Shown here: piece after piece, positions 1 through 13,160 of the stretch
Layout: every line of letters starts with the position of its first letter
How positions within the stretch are numbered: the first letter of the stretch is position 1
From: Ricordea florida
Taxonomy: Eukaryota; Cnidaria; Anthozoa; Corallimorpharia; Ricordeidae
Length of the DNA stretch: 64,000 nucleotides
Direction: 5' to 3'
NCBI GenBank assembly: GCA_949710005.1
Contig: OX453287.1
Span: forward strand, 10,141,805 to 10,205,804
Position numbers and translations under genes: made by a program
The notes under the pieces: model-generated
Told to the model about the DNA's origin: nothing
The model's input: only the letters and a program-made list of their open reading frames with translations
Databases searched by the model: none

Positions 1-2840
1 TTGTGTGCTGGGGAACACTTTCCTACTTGGAAATGTCTGAGAAAGAACATGTGATACCATATTTGAAGTTGTGGACATGGTCATGGATGCAAAGGGTTCA
101 AGGAGATGCCTTTCAGAACTGTTATCATCCTCCACTTATCAAAGGATCATAGAGAGCATGAGAGTCCCAGACTGGGCACTTTTGTATTTTAAGCTCCAAA
201 CCAGGCTTCCAGATTCAGCCTGGAAGACGTTGTTGAATTTAACTCAGCTCGGGAAGATGGGGTAAGTTTATTCCAAATTCTATTATGATTTTTCTAAGTA
301 CACCGATCATTCACTGGTTAATAGTTTAGTTAGGGATGATTAGTTGATCTCTTTATTTTGTAATCTTCACTGAAGGATTTACCATAGATGAATAAAGTTA
401 CCATACCATCCTATATAAGGGAGCATCCCTCCACCTACATTCCAGCCTTGATCCTAAAACCTGCCTTCTGTTACCATATTTTCTTGATTATGTGTTAAAT
501 GTCTCTGGCTAATTTGAAAATAACTAGCAAGTTTGCTTATTTGCTGTAAAACAAACAAGTGATAATAACTTCTCCACTGCGCTAGGAATGCCTTGGACCG
601 TTGGACTCCCGTCGAAAAATTGAGTCTTTGAGTTACAGACTATTAAAAAAAAACACAAAAAATTCAAACAAAACAAAGCTAAAAAAAGCAAACTAATTAA
701 AACAATCACAAACAATTTTAGAAGAATCAATTTTAGAAAAACAAAACAAAACAAGCATTAATTGTGGTACTTCAGCCGATCATGTTGAATTAGTGTTTGA
801 GCAGCAGTATTAAGCAATTATTGCAACCAAAGCAATATACTGTCATATTTTCTATTACCCTTTATTTTTATTACGAGAGTTGAGGACACTCCTGTACTTA
901 CTAAAAATGAAATCAAGGCAGTGAAAAAACTTGTCTTCTCTGTGGTGAGGAAGACCCTGAATATCACCAAGATGGACACAGACTTTGATGCCTATGATGT
1001 TGATTTAAGTGGAGTGCTTGTTTGGGCTATAAGAGAACAACGCCTGTTCTCCTCTGACACAGAAGGCATGGAATTCAATATCAAGCTTGATGGTCGTCCC
1101 CTTGGAGGTATTGAATTACCATTAATGTTGCATTTTCTGCTTGTTAATTTGTCTTTGGAATGTTAGGCTCCTATTAATTTTACTTTTAACTGAAACTCTG
1201 TTTGTAATTTGACATGATTTCCAACTTCCATGCAAATTTTCAGTGACCACTGTGCATACCCCATTATGTACTGTAACCTCTGGGATTATTGGGTGTAACA
1301 TTGTCAAATCTGTTGTCAACTGTGGTTTTCAGCCAAAGCTAGCTGTGCATTTGGGCAATTATTTTCCGTCGTTAAGGATTTTTTTTTAAATTACATCGCA
1401 TTGCATTGACTATTTATATCTAAGCTTGGACCTGGCTATTGTTTCTTTTTGACCCAAAGGGAAAAATCAAGTGACTGTTGGTGTTGCTCCTATCGATTTT
1501 TCCAACAAGAGCTCGGAGAGTGCATTGTCTATCTACCCACTTGCCATCGCAAATTGTAAAGAGAAAAGGTCAGTGGTAATTTTTTGAATTCATTTTTTTT
1601 ATTGATCCTACTGCATACCAGATATGATATTCTACAATTTCTTGTTTCTTCTTTCTTGTTTCATATTTAGAGGAACCTTGAAACAGCTTATTAGGAATCT
1701 CAGTTCCCAAAAGAATCACATTAAAAAGCCTGGCATTGTGGTAGATGACAAAAGATACAGTGTCAAGTTCACAGGTATTTTGCAGATCTTGCTTGATAAG
1801 TTAGTATATTGGACATTATGGCTTAAGTATTCCTGTTGTTCTTGTTGTCTCTCATTAGTATACTTTGGAATATATGAGCTTATTAATTTCTGGGTTTCTT
1901 CAGTTTACATTTGAAACAAAATGATTAAGCTCAATAGTCTTTAATCATTCTTTAAAATAGCAATTGAATCTTATGATGGGAGAAAATCGTAATGAATGTT
2001 CTAATTTTGTGGTAGTGACACTAGATTACAAAGCACTGTGTCTTCTTCTGAGCAAAAAAAAAATAACGAAGACTTTGTTCTTGGTGGAAAAGGCTATGGT
2101 TCCGAATTTTGCAGCTTTTTGTGATGCCATAAGGGTAAATATAAATGTTTGATGTCATTATAATGTGAGAATCACTGACCCCCAGTCCAGCTTTTGAAAT
2201 TCCTCAAAAATGGATTGAAATAGTTTGATTTTCTCTTTTTCTGCTCACAGATTTTGTTGTTACAGCCTGTGGTGCTGTTTTTAAACTGTACAGCATCCAG
2301 AAAGTTTTACTTTGCCAAAATCCTGATGATGATGATCCATACAGTTTTGACATAAGAAGTCTGCAACAACATCAACAAAGTATCTTTATGTGTTGGACAT
2401 CTAAAGAAGATGATCTTAGTTAAGAGTACCGGCCATTATAATGCATGGCCATAAATATTGATGTAGGATGCTGCATTGGTGCTATAGAAACTTAAATCTT
2501 CCTTGCGCAAGCATAGTACTAATAATAATCATTACCCGAACACGTTTAACACTGTATCGCATTTGTCACATTTCTATAAATATTAATAAAGCTGTTTCAT
2601 GTACATTTGGTGAAGTCTTTTTTTTTCAACATAACCATGAAATATTTTCAATAGCATTTACTAGTGCAGCCACACGTTAACACCTGTATACAACTTTATA
2701 TGTGCTGGAGAAGACACTACATCTTCACAACTATTCATGTACTGTAATTATCTTTGTTTATTAAAGGCATGCACATCCCATGGAGCTGATCCAGATGAAG
2801 CTTGCGTAGACTGCTTACGATCAAAAGTAAACATTGCAAG
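1..2840 (+). pseudogene. Damaged multi-exon gene of a repeated family (function unknown)
   Basis: Exons with good splice sites can be read at about 71-261 (start unclear), 880-1107, 1460-1568, 1671-1774, 2016-2134 and 2768-2840. Their phases join well: the 880-1107 exon ends in ...LDGRPLGG and continues into the 1460 exon (QVTVGVAPIDF, SIYPLAIANCKEKR). The 1671 exon leads into VTLDYKALCLLLSKK. The 2016-2134 exon changes frame twice, at a run of ten A (2054-2063) and a run of five T (near 2116-2120). Between the runs a second frame reads FVLGGKGYGSEFC. A further possible exon at about 2256-2380 ends in a stop at 2421. The last exon encodes HPDEACVDC-like sequence. I recall similar proteins as multi-copy genes in cnidarians but cannot give a function. 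It is either a pseudogene or a gene with homopolymer assembly errors. Confidence 0.5.
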
Positions 2841-3230
2841 GTAATTTTATTCTGACTTCTTCCTTTTTTGAAATGTAATCAGAGGTCCAATGGAAAAAGA
2901 ACAACATAAAAATGACTTTTGCATCTAACTGTTGGAAGCTTGAAAAAAGAAAGCAATGTTATTATAGTAACTATGTTTAGATACAGATTTTGTGTCGGAG
3001 TTCAAATAGGGTTAGTTTACTAGCAAGATTGAGTGTTACTTAAAGCTTCAACTGCAGTGAGTCCTGGTTTTGCCAAATACCACCACATTTGGAATCTGAA
3101 AAAAAAAATTAAAAAAAAATAGAAATCCCAGACAGGAAAAGAACAATATAACTGACTGCCCCACCTTTTTTGGCAAATATAGCCTCAAAGGTGTTGGAAC
3201 TCTTCCCCAGTAAAAATATTTTGTGATAAC
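2841..3230. other. Intron or intergenic sequence, nothing recognised
   Basis: AT-rich, with poly-A tracts near 3100-3120. No exon or repeat could be supported. Confidence 0.4.
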
Positions 3231-3231
3231 G

Positions 3232-3362
3232 GTGTGATCACAAATCACGCCCGTGATCACGGGTGGGATCACTCCTTTCACCATGATCACGGCTGTGAGA
3301 AGGCGTGATGAGAGTGATCACACCTGTGATCACGCCTAAGAATGTCATCACGCCGTGATCAC
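3232..3362. repeat. Degenerate array of palindromic GTGATCAC motifs
   Basis: About ten copies or near-copies of the self-complementary core TGATCAC, often as CGTGATCACG, lie in 130 bp, alternating with CGCC and GGCGTGA. Because the core is a palindrome the array can fold in many registers. It ends 250 bp before the TTAA-flanked transposon. Confidence 0.7.
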
Positions 3363-3610
3363 TATTACCAAAACCTTCAGAAAACCAACAAAATTGTACG
3401 AATTAAGCATTAGCTTTCATCTTCAGAGACGCTTTCAATTTATACTGTCTACTGACCCCAGCCGCTAATAGTCGCACTATGACCTAATTTTTTTACGGAA
3501 CTCATTCCTGCAATTTTCGATACAGTGTTTTGCACATACATTGTAATCACTGAACGTAACTACAGAAATCAGCCAGTCTACTCCCTTGTTTTTCCTCAGG
3601 AGGCTTTTAA

Positions 3611-5380
3611 GAGTGAGTCCATGGGTGCACCAGGCAGATGTGCTACATGCCATCTCTCCGATTTCGCTGAAACTTGGCCAGTTTAAAGGGTCTACCCCAA
3701 AACTCAAAACGACAAACTGGTTTGTAGTTTGGATCTTTATCGTGGGAGATAGCCCACCCAACGGGTCTAATTAGATTTTTTACCAATAAAAGAGCATTAA
3801 TAACAGGCAAAAGTAGGAAGCTCTCAGGACAACTGTTTTTAATCTTTGACTACGAGGGTTTGTGTATATGTTGATACATCCTTAATAAATGTAAGAATAT
3901 ACGTTTCAGTCAATTTGATTGACAGCTTGTCAATCACCGGCCTTGAATATGGGACCACCTTTTTAGCCATTCAATTATTTGCTGATTTTGAGATCGAATA
4001 TCTCTCCTTGCCAGAAAGCTATGACAATAATTTTGTAACTCCCTGCTTAACAACCCTTTGGTCTATAATAAACACAAAAAAAATTTCTGGGCTCTGCCTT
4101 TTTTGGCGTCAGATGCCAATTGAAAACTACACCTAGAATAGGTTTATTTCCACTTCATCTTTCCTGTAATTCAAGGATTAACGGCTGCTTAAGTTAATAA
4201 ACCGACACTTCCTAGCCCATTTTACAAGATTAGTAATTGAAGGGCTTAATACATGCTTAAAACGATCGAGATTTGGCGAGAAAATTAAAGATTTCACACT
4301 GATTAGAAATGCATGTCACCAAAATATCGAAGGCAAAATCGTAATCTTTGTGAGCTCGTTTAGATGTTCTCGCAAAATCAGAGATTATTCTTCTTACGAG
4401 TTAAACTATATACAAGTCGTCTTATTCAAGTGTTTATTGTCTACTGTCTTTACTGTGAGAAACCAGGCTGTTCTTAATTTTCTAGGGGAGATTACCGCCG
4501 TCGTGTAGCCGTCGATCTACGCCGAACTAATGTATGCTGCCTGACCAGACAATATTTGTTTCAAATCCTCTTCTTTGCCTCCAAGGAAGGCATTCAGAAT
4601 GGCCTACTTATCTCTATGACTTATTCGTTTCCTCCTATCTGCATCTTTTTAAATACAAGTTTTTCGAAGCTCTATCACGAGGGGGGCGTAAGGGTTTGCG
4701 GTGATGCGGTTTTGCGTTATTTTTGGTGCGGTTTTGCGGTAATTTTCATTTCAACTCGCGGTATTGCGGTTTCAAGACACTAAGCGGTTTGCGGTTATTA
4801 CAACCTTTAAATCGCGGTTTTCGGTGAAAAAAAATTTCTGCGGTGATAACACTCTTCAGAACAGTCGGCAGGTGGTCGGCACCCGTTTGTCTTGCAAGCG
4901 CGAGCCAAGTGTTTTGTTTTACAACGCATCAGGGTTCATTATATCAGCTTACAGTTTAACTCTGTGGTTTGCAATCACAGCCTTTTCGAGTCAATACTTA
5001 ATGTGATTAACCGTTTTGGTCGTTTTGGCCAATGATGCTTCGGTGATGCTATGATGGTGTGCTTAATATTAACGTACAATGTTATCAGGATGTATCACAA
5101 GTCTTGCTGACGTAAGCTTTCATATTGTGGCCTTCCTGTACGTGCGGTTTCGGTTTTCGGGAAAAAATCCGATGCGGTTTGCGGTTTTTTGGCGTATTTC
5201 TGTGCGGTTTTGCGGTTTTCGAACCCCCCTTACGCCCCCCTCTATCACTGTCGATCACCATTTATACGCGCAAGTATTACGTGACAATAAAAGAGCCTGC
5301 AATGTTTTGTTCAGCGAATTTCCCGCGCCTACCTCGGAAATTTCATTGATTAATTCTAAACAATTTTCGGTTGTCCAGAC
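3611..5380 (+). repeat. Left terminal inverted repeat of the TTAA element
   Basis: It pairs with 7122-8502 on the opposite strand. Without the nested element at 4679-5240 the arm is about 1.2 kb. Open frames inside it, such as 3846-4136, recur in the other arm at 7977-8198 and are a by-product of the repeat. Confidence 0.85.
4679..5240. mobile_element. Nested hAT-like MITE with TGCGGT subterminal repeats
   Basis: It is flanked by the direct repeat TCTATCAC (4671-4678 and 5241-5248). The ends are inverted: GGGGGGCGTAAGGG on the left and CCCCTTACGCCCCCC on the right. Both ends are rich in TGCGGTTT copies. The opposite TIR arm (around 7240) lacks the insertion, so it landed after the host element's arms existed. 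The 8-bp duplication fits the hAT superfamily. No coding capacity is evident. Confidence 0.85.
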
Positions 5381-6118
5381 AGGAAGAGACAATAAATAGA
5401 AATAAACAAAACAAAACGCAACAAAAAAAAGATATTTACATTTTTGTTTTCGTCTCCCCGAGGCCAAAACTGAAAGAAAAATGTCGTGACCTTTTTATTA
5501 CTAAATATTCCGTGTTTACTTCATGTTCCCGATGCTGTGTTTATTCGAGGGCGGCAATTATTTTGAAACTGTACTTATCAAGGTTGACAACAAGACTTAA
5601 TCATTTCAAAAATCTTATGAAAACATGCAGGTATTTTTTTTCTTGCTGGGACGTAACACACAGTCATTTTTCCTGGCTTGTAAAAGAATTCGAAACTGAA
5701 ATACAATCCTCGAATAAACGCGACGTTCACTGATTGGGTACTATCGTCCTTTATTCCAGAGCATCGTTTGTTCGAGTTACCGTGTGGCATAAATTGTTTG
5801 CGCTACTGTTTGTAATCGAATGCCACAGAAAAGTAATCTGTCTTGCTGGTTTTAAATGGGGTATACACGCAGTGGAATTGTTGACGAATGTTTTTCCATT
5901 GCATGTATTCAATAAAAAAAGAAATATTATCTTTGATTTGCCCGGGACTTTTTGAAAAAGCAAAAGTTATTTCTCAACAAGAAAACCTGTCCTAATTGCA
6001 AAAATTAGTTCCCTCAAAACACACACAAAAAAATCGCTAATTCGCAAAACTAAACTTCCGCAAAACTTTCGTGCTACGAGGTAAGAAGGTAATTGCACTC
6101 CTACCAATTTTTAAAAAA

Positions 6119-7048
6119 TTAAAGTTCAAGGTCCCTCCTTATCTGCTGCCTTGTCCGGACAGCCTCGGCTTCCACAACAAGATTATCGGCATCAGCCTCT
6201 TCGTCCTCATTCATTAAGGAAGAGTGGGTTCTCTGTAATCGACCAGCCTTATTGAGGGCGGAGGGTCGGCTAAAGTATCGAGCAATCGAGCAAAAACAGC
6301 GTTGTTCTGTCAACCAGTCGGTCTTTGTGAACATCTTCTGCCCGTTCTCGTCTCTCAAAGACTTCATTCTGGAGGCGACAAAGGAGGCGTTTGCCTTCCC
6401 CGTTTCCTCCCCGGCCCAAAACACGTCTACCAGATAGTTCTTCGCTTTCTCTGAAAAGGCTACCGGTTTACGATTTCTCTGAAGAGCCCATCCTAGCTCC
6501 ACGACTTCGCCAGGCGTTGCTTGGACACTGGAGTCGAAGGAAGCTAAATCACCACGAACATAGCCACCACCCAGGGAATGGCATGCCTCCGCCCATTTTC
6601 GCCTGATCTCGTCATAGGTGGACCCCTTTACCAGTCTCACCATGTGCGTACCAACGTCCAGGTGCCTTTGGAGCGAGGCAAATGACTGGAAGGTCTTGAT
6701 ACACCCTTCCTCTTGACAACGAAACATAACCTCTCCTACCTGGTCTGCCTGAACGGATTCAGGAGGTTCTTGATGTGACCCAGGCAAAGACGAAGATCTT
6801 GCAGGCATAGCGCGTTGCTGGCGATAGGTACCCACCTCTACATGTGGTCTGCCAAAAGGATGAATTATGACGAGCTTTGTAGGACCTTGGGGAGAACCAA
6901 ACCGTGTAAGCTGAGCTGCACTATAAAACTTTCCAGGGCCCACGTTATAGGCTCGCCACACCCTTATGCCTCCATTCTGGTAAGAGAAGTTATGCATATA
7001 TGCAGGTGAAAATGTGTGGACTTCGCCATCAAAAGATAGTAAATTCAT
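6119..7048 (-). CDS. C2H2 zinc-finger protein of a transposon-associated family (309 aa, probably the C-terminal part)
   Basis: One open frame lies inside the TTAA element. Residues about 1-60 (GEVHTFSP, RVWRAYNVGPGKFYS) look like the end of a longer upstream domain. A single C2H2 finger follows at about 110-137 (FRCQEEGCIKTF...LQRHLDVGTH). Then comes a basic/aromatic block (VAFSEKAKNYLVDVFWAGEE) found, as I recall, in many repeated cnidarian proteins, and an acidic tail (NEDEEADADN). The start used is the first ATG of the frame; the true N-terminus may lie in upstream exons that I could not find. No DDE catalytic triad is visible. It may bind the element ends or be a captured host fragment. 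Confidence 0.6.
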   Translation of the reverse strand: MNLLSFDGEVHTFSPAYMHNFSYQNGGIRVWRAYNVGPGKFYSAAQLTRFGSPQGPTKLVIIHPFGRPHVEVGTYRQQRAMPARSSSLPGSHQEPPESVQADQVGEVMFRCQEEGCIKTFQSFASLQRHLDVGTHMVRLVKGSTYDEIRRKWAEACHSLGGGYVRGDLASFDSSVQATPGEVVELGWALQRNRKPVAFSEKAKNYLVDVFWAGEETGKANASFVASRMKSLRDENGQKMFTKTDWLTEQRCFCSIARYFSRPSALNKAGRLQRTHSSLMNEDEEADADNLVVEAEAVRTRQQIRRDLEL

Positions 7049-7121
7049 AAACGATTTAAGGCAATTGAAGTCTTTTTGGTATGCATTGTTTTTTAAAATT
7101 CATTCTTTCTTCCAGCCGTCA

Positions 7122-8502
7122 GTCTAGACAACCGAAAATTGTTTAGATTCCGGGGTAGGCGCGGGAAATTCGCTGAACAAAACATTGCAGGCTCTTTTTT
7201 TGGTCACATAATACTTGGGCGTAATATTGATTGAGAGTGATCGAGTGATAGAGTTTTGAACAACTTGTATTTGCCGAAAAAATGCCGTAAGAAGAGACAA
7301 ATATAGTGATAGAGATAAGTAGGCCAATCGGAAAGCCTTTTTTGAAGGCAAAGAAGTTGATTTTGAACAAATATTGTCTGGTCACGCAGCAATACATCGA
7401 CGCGGTAAGTGAAAATAACACAATACTTCTTTCTAATACTGTTTTTTTCCGAGGTCGTAGCCAGAAGTTAAACGAATTTTTTTAAACCTTAATTTCTTTA
7501 TCGCTAGAAGGGAGAATTTCTCCTCATTTAATGTTGTTTTTAGATGTGCGACTTGACATTGCTTTATGACTGGCGTGACTCAAAGTTTGTCAACAACCCG
7601 CACGCCATGTGGCCTTGAAATCTCCCCTAGGAAATTAAGAACAGCCTGGTTTTGTCACAGTAAAGACAATAGACAATAAACACTTGAATAAGACGACTTA
7701 TATATAGTTTAACTCGTAAGAAGAATGATCACTGATTTTGCGAGAACATCTAATCGAACTCACAAACATTACTATTTTGCCTTCGATATTTTGTTGACAT
7801 GCATTTCTAATCAGTGTGAAATCTTTAATTTTCTCGCCAAATCTCGATCGTTTTAAGCATGTATTAAACTCCTCTATTGCAATTCTTGTACAACGGGCTA
7901 GAAATTCTCGGTTTATTAAATTAAGCAGCCATTATCTGTTGAATTATAGGAAAGGTAAAGTGGAAATAAACCTATTCTAGGTGTAGTTTTCAATTGGCAT
8001 CTGACGCCAAAAAAGGCAGAGCCCAGAAATTTTTTTTGTGTTTATTATAGACCAAAGGGTTGTTAAGCAGGGAGTTACAAAATTATTGTCATAGCTTTCT
8101 GGCAAGGAGAGATATTCGATCTCAAAATCAGCAAATAATTGAATGGCTAAAAAGGTGGTCCCATATTCAAGGCCGGTGATTGACAAGCTGTCAATCAAAT
8201 TGACTGAAACTTATATTCTTGCATTTATTAAGGATGTATCAACACATACACAAACCCTCGTAGTCAAAGATTAAAAACAGTTGTCCTGAGAGCTTCCTAC
8301 TTTTGCCTGTTATTAATACCCTTTTATTGGTAAAAAATCTAATTAGACCCGTTGGGTGGGCTATCTCCCACGATAAAGATCCAAACTACAAACCAGTTTG
8401 TCGTTTTGAGTTTTGGGGTAGACCCTTTAAACTGGCCAAGTTTCAGCGAAATCGGAGAGATGGCATGTAGCACACCTGCCTGGTGCACCCATGGACTCGC
8501 TC
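7122..8502 (-). repeat. Right terminal inverted repeat of the TTAA element
   Basis: Reverse complement of the left arm. It carries an extra block near 7390-7630 absent on the left and lacks the nested MITE. Confidence 0.85.
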
Positions 8503-8506
8503 TTAA

Positions 8507-9029
8507 TACTTAAGGCGAATCGATCCGTCTAAAAAAACACTGATGAAGCGACATTGTGCTGTGCCACTAACGCAAACCAAATTACCCGGAGATAATGAAT
8601 GAAATTCTGGTGGAGAAGGCTTGTTACTGCAGAACTTAAGTTTATTAGGCTTGAAAAAAACTACATATTTATAATAAATAATACGGCTGAATTGTTTTTA
8701 ACTCATTTTCATTCTGCACCTTAAAAAATAACTTGATAGCGGGACAGAGCTCCATACTCATGGAATATGGTCAACCTCCTTTCGTTTGGTTAACACGTGA
8801 CTGACCCAGCGCACGTACGCGACTACCGATTGTACGGGTAGGGTACAGAAGACTTTCAAAAGGAAGGGAGGGGTACCTCAGGCGTGTCTTGGCAAATCCA
8901 CATTTTTTATATTGCACATTCACAATATGGTCAATTGACAGCTGTCAAAACGGCATAGACACCGACAAGAATCACATGACCATATTGTGGGCTAATGTGT
9001 TAACTCATCGAGGTGACGTGATTTAATGC
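8507..9029. other. Spacer between two transposons
   Basis: No gene or repeat seen. CAATATGG occurs near 8930 and its complement CCATATTG near 8990, which could be a weak inverted repeat. Confidence 0.4.
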
Positions 9030-9080
9030 TAGGTACGTGGTGTAAGCATCATATAGTGGTTCTCCGTTAGTGAATATATG

Positions 9081-12000
9081 GCATACATAGCCCTCCATAG
9101 CCCTACATAGCCCTAGATAGCTCTACATAGCCATACATAGCCCTACACAGCCATACATAGCCATATATAGCCCTACATGGCAATACATAGCCCTACATTG
9201 GCATACATAGCACTACATAGCCATACATAGCCTTACATAGCCTTACATAGCCCTACACAATCATACACAGCCCTACATAGCCCTACATAGGCATGCACAG
9301 CCATCCATAGCCCTACATAGCCCTACGTAGGTATACACAGCCATCCATAGGCCTACATAGGCCTACATAGCCCTACATAGCCATACAGAGCCCTACACAG
9401 TCATACACAGCCGAATATGGCCCTACATAGGCCTACATAGCCATATACATCCCTACATAGCCATACATAGTCATACATAGCCCTACACAGCCATACATAG
9501 CCATACATAGCCATACACACCCCTACATAGCCCTACATAGCACTACATAGGTATACACAGCCCTACATAGCCATAAACAGCCCTACATAGCCCTACAAAG
9601 CCCCACAGAACCCTACATAAGCATACACAACGCTACATAGCCACACACAGCCTTACATAGCTCTACACAGCCCTACATAACCATACATAGCAATACATAA
9701 CCATATATAGCAATATCTAGCCTTTCATAGCCCTACATATCCCTACATAGCCCTACATAGCCCTAAATAGCCATATATAACCACACATAGCCATACATAG
9801 CCCTACATAGCCATACATAGCCCTAAATAGTCATATAAAGCCTTACATAATCCTACACAGCCATACACAACCATACACTGCCATACATAGCAAAACATAG
9901 CCCTACATAGCCCTACATAGCCATAAATAGCCATACAAAGCCCTACATACCCCAGCAGAGCACTACCCAGCCATACACAGCAATACACAGCATTACATAG
10001 CGCTGCATAGCCCTTCATAGGCATACACAGCCCTACACAGCCCTACATAGCCCTACGGAGCCATACATAGCCATACACAGCCGTGCACAGCCATACATAG
10101 CCATATATAACCATACATAGCCATACACATCCCTACATAGCCATACACAGACCTGCATAGCCCTACACATCCCTACATAACCATACATAGCAATACATAA
10201 CCATATATAGCAATATATAGCCTTACATAGCCCTATATATCCCTACATAGCCATACATAGCCCTACATAGCCATACATAGCCCTACATAGCCATACATAG
10301 TCCTACATAGCCATATATAACCACACATAGCCATACATAGCCATACATAGCAATACATAGCCATACATAGCCCTACACAGCAATACACAGCCCTACATAG
10401 CCCTACATAGGCATACGTAGCCCTACATAGCCATACATAGCCCTACATAGCCATACGTAGCCCTACATAGCCATACGTAGCCCTACATAGCCATACATAG
10501 CACTACACAGCCCTACATAAGCATACACAGCCATCCATAGCCCTACATAGCCCTACATAGGCCTACGTAGCCCAACATAGGCCTACATATGTATACACAG
10601 CCATACATAGCCCTACATAGCCATATATAGCCATACATAACCCTACAATGCCAAAGACAGCCATATAAAGACCTACATAGCCCTACATAGGCATCCACAG
10701 CCCCACATAGCTACACCTAGCCCTACATAGCCATACACAGCCATACATAACAATACATAGCCATACATAGCCATACATAGCCCTACCCAGCCATACACAG
10801 CCATACACAGCCATACTTAGCCCTACATAGCCTTACATAACCTTTCATAGGCATACACAGCCCTATATAGCCCTAAACAGCCATACATAGCCCTACATAG
10901 CCAAACATAGCCCTACATAGCCATACAGAGCCCTACACAGTCATACACAGCCGTATATGGCCCTACATAGGCCTACATAGCCATATACATCCCTACATAG
11001 CCATACACAGTCATACATAGCCCTACACAGCCCTACTTAGCCCTACATAGCCATTCATAGCCGTACGTAGGTATACACAGCCATACACACTTTTACATAG
11101 CCTCACATAGCGCTACATAGCCATACATAGCCCTACATAACCGTACTTAGGATTACATAGCCCAACATAGCCCTACGTAGGTATACACAGCCATACATAG
11201 CCCTACATAGCCCTACATACCCATACATAGCCCTACATAGCCATATATAGCCATACATAGCCTTACACAGCCAAAGACAGCCATATACAGTCCTACATAG
11301 CTATACATAGCTATAAATAGCCCTACATAGCCCTACACAGCCATACACAACCATACATAGCCATACATAGCCATACATAGCCCTACGCAGCCCTGCACAG
11401 CCATACATAACCATACATAACCATAAATAGCCATACATAGCCCTACATAGCCCTAAATAGCCATACAAAGCCCTACAGAGCCATACATAGCCATACAGAG
11501 CCATACATAGCAATACAGAGCCATACATAGCCCTACATAGCCCTACATAGCCATACATAGCCATACATAGCCCTACACAGCCAAAGACAGCCATATACAG
11601 CCCTACATAGCCCTACATAGCGCTACATAGCCATCCACAGCCCCACATAGCTATAAATAGCCCTACATAGGCCTACACAAACATACATAACCGTACATAG
11701 CCATACATAGCCATACATAGCTCTACATAGCCATACCTAGCACTACCCAGCCATACACAGCAATACACAGCCTTACATAGCGCTGCATAGCCCTTCATAG
11801 GCATACACAGCCCTACACAGCCCTACATAGCCCTACAGAGCCATACATAGCCATACACAGCCGTGCACAGCCATACATAACCATATATAACCATACATAG
11901 CCATACATAGCCCTACATAGGGATACAAAGCCCTACAGAGCAATACATAGCGATACAGAGCCATACATAGCCCTACATAGCCATAGATAGCCATACACAG

Positions 12001-13160
12001 TCATACACAGCCCTACACAGCCCTACATAACCATACATAGCCCTACATAGCCAAACAAAGCCCTACAGAGCCCTACATAGCCCTACGTAGGTATACACAG
12101 TCATACATAGGCCTATATAGTCCTACATAGCCCTACATAGCCATATATAGCCCTACACAGTCATACACAGCCCTATATAGCCCTACATAGCCTTACGTAG
12201 GCATATACAGCCCTACATAGCCAAACTAAGCCCTACATGGCCCTACACAGCCATACATAACCATACATACCCCTACATAGCCATACACAACCCTACACAG
12301 CCCTACACATCCATACATATCCATACGCAGCCCTTCATAGCCATACACAGCCTTAGATAGCCCTACAAAGCCATACACAGCCCTACACAGCCGTACATAA
12401 CCATACTTAGCCCTACATAGCCACACATAGTGCTACATAACCATACATAGCCATATATAGCCCTACATAGCCATACATAGCCATACACAGTCATACACAA
12501 ACCTACATAGCCTTACATAGGCCTACACAGCCATTTATAGCCCTACATAGCCCTACTTAGCCCTACATAGCCCTACATAGCCCTACGTAGGTATACACAG
12601 CTATGCATAGCCCTACATAGCCCTACATAGCCCTACATAGCCTTACATAGCCTTACATAGCCCTACATAGCCATACACAGCCCTACATATGCATACACAG
12701 CCCTACATAGCCCTACATGGTCATACATAGTCCTACTCAGCCCTATATAGCCATACATAACCATACGTAGCCATACATAGCCCTACATACGCATACATAA
12801 CCCTACATAGCCATACATAGCCCTTTATAGCCATACATAGCCCTAAATATCCCTACATAGCCCTACATAGCCATACATAGCCTTACATAGCCCTACGTAG
12901 CCATACATAGCCCTACATAGCCATACAGAGCCCTACATAGTCATACATAGTCATACATAGCCATACATAGCCCTACATAGCCCTACAGCCCTACATACCC
13001 ATACACAGCCCTACATAGCGATACATAACCATCCATAGCCATACATAGCCCTACATAGTCGTACACAACCATACATAGCCATACATAGCCCTACACAGCC
13101 GCACTACATAGCCCTACATAGGCATACACAGCCATACATAGCCCTACATAGACCTACATA
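9081..13160 (+). repeat. 10-bp tandem array, left arm: (CCMTACATAG)n
   Basis: About 408 units of a 10-bp repeat alternate mainly between CCATACATAG and CCCTACATAG, with scattered variants such as GCATACACAG. The register holds almost throughout and slips near 12985. Long open frames on the minus strand (for example 11301-11594) are translations of the repeat and not genes. Confidence 0.97.

Larger units (their letters stand above)
3611..8502. mobile_element. TTAA-flanked DNA transposon with terminal inverted repeats over 1 kb (Kolobok/piggyBac-like)
   Basis: The sequence after TTAA at 3607-3610 (GAGTGAGTCCATGGGTGCAC...) reappears reverse-complemented before TTAA at 8503-8506 (...CCATGGACTCGCTC). 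The inverted similarity extends inward to about 5380 on the left and 7122 on the right, where GTTTAGA/ACCGAAAATTG is shared. The arms differ by small indels, a block of about 240 bp near 7390-7630 that is much shorter on the left, and a nested insertion at 4679-5240. TTAA duplications are typical of piggyBac and Kolobok elements. The centre encodes only one C2H2-type protein on the minus strand and no transposase I recognise, so the copy is probably non-autonomous or degraded. Confidence 0.85.

Noticed and set aside
3846..4136. 96-aa open frame conserved in a second copy (7977-8198)
   Set aside because: The conservation comes from the two arms of the terminal inverted repeat, not from coding constraint.
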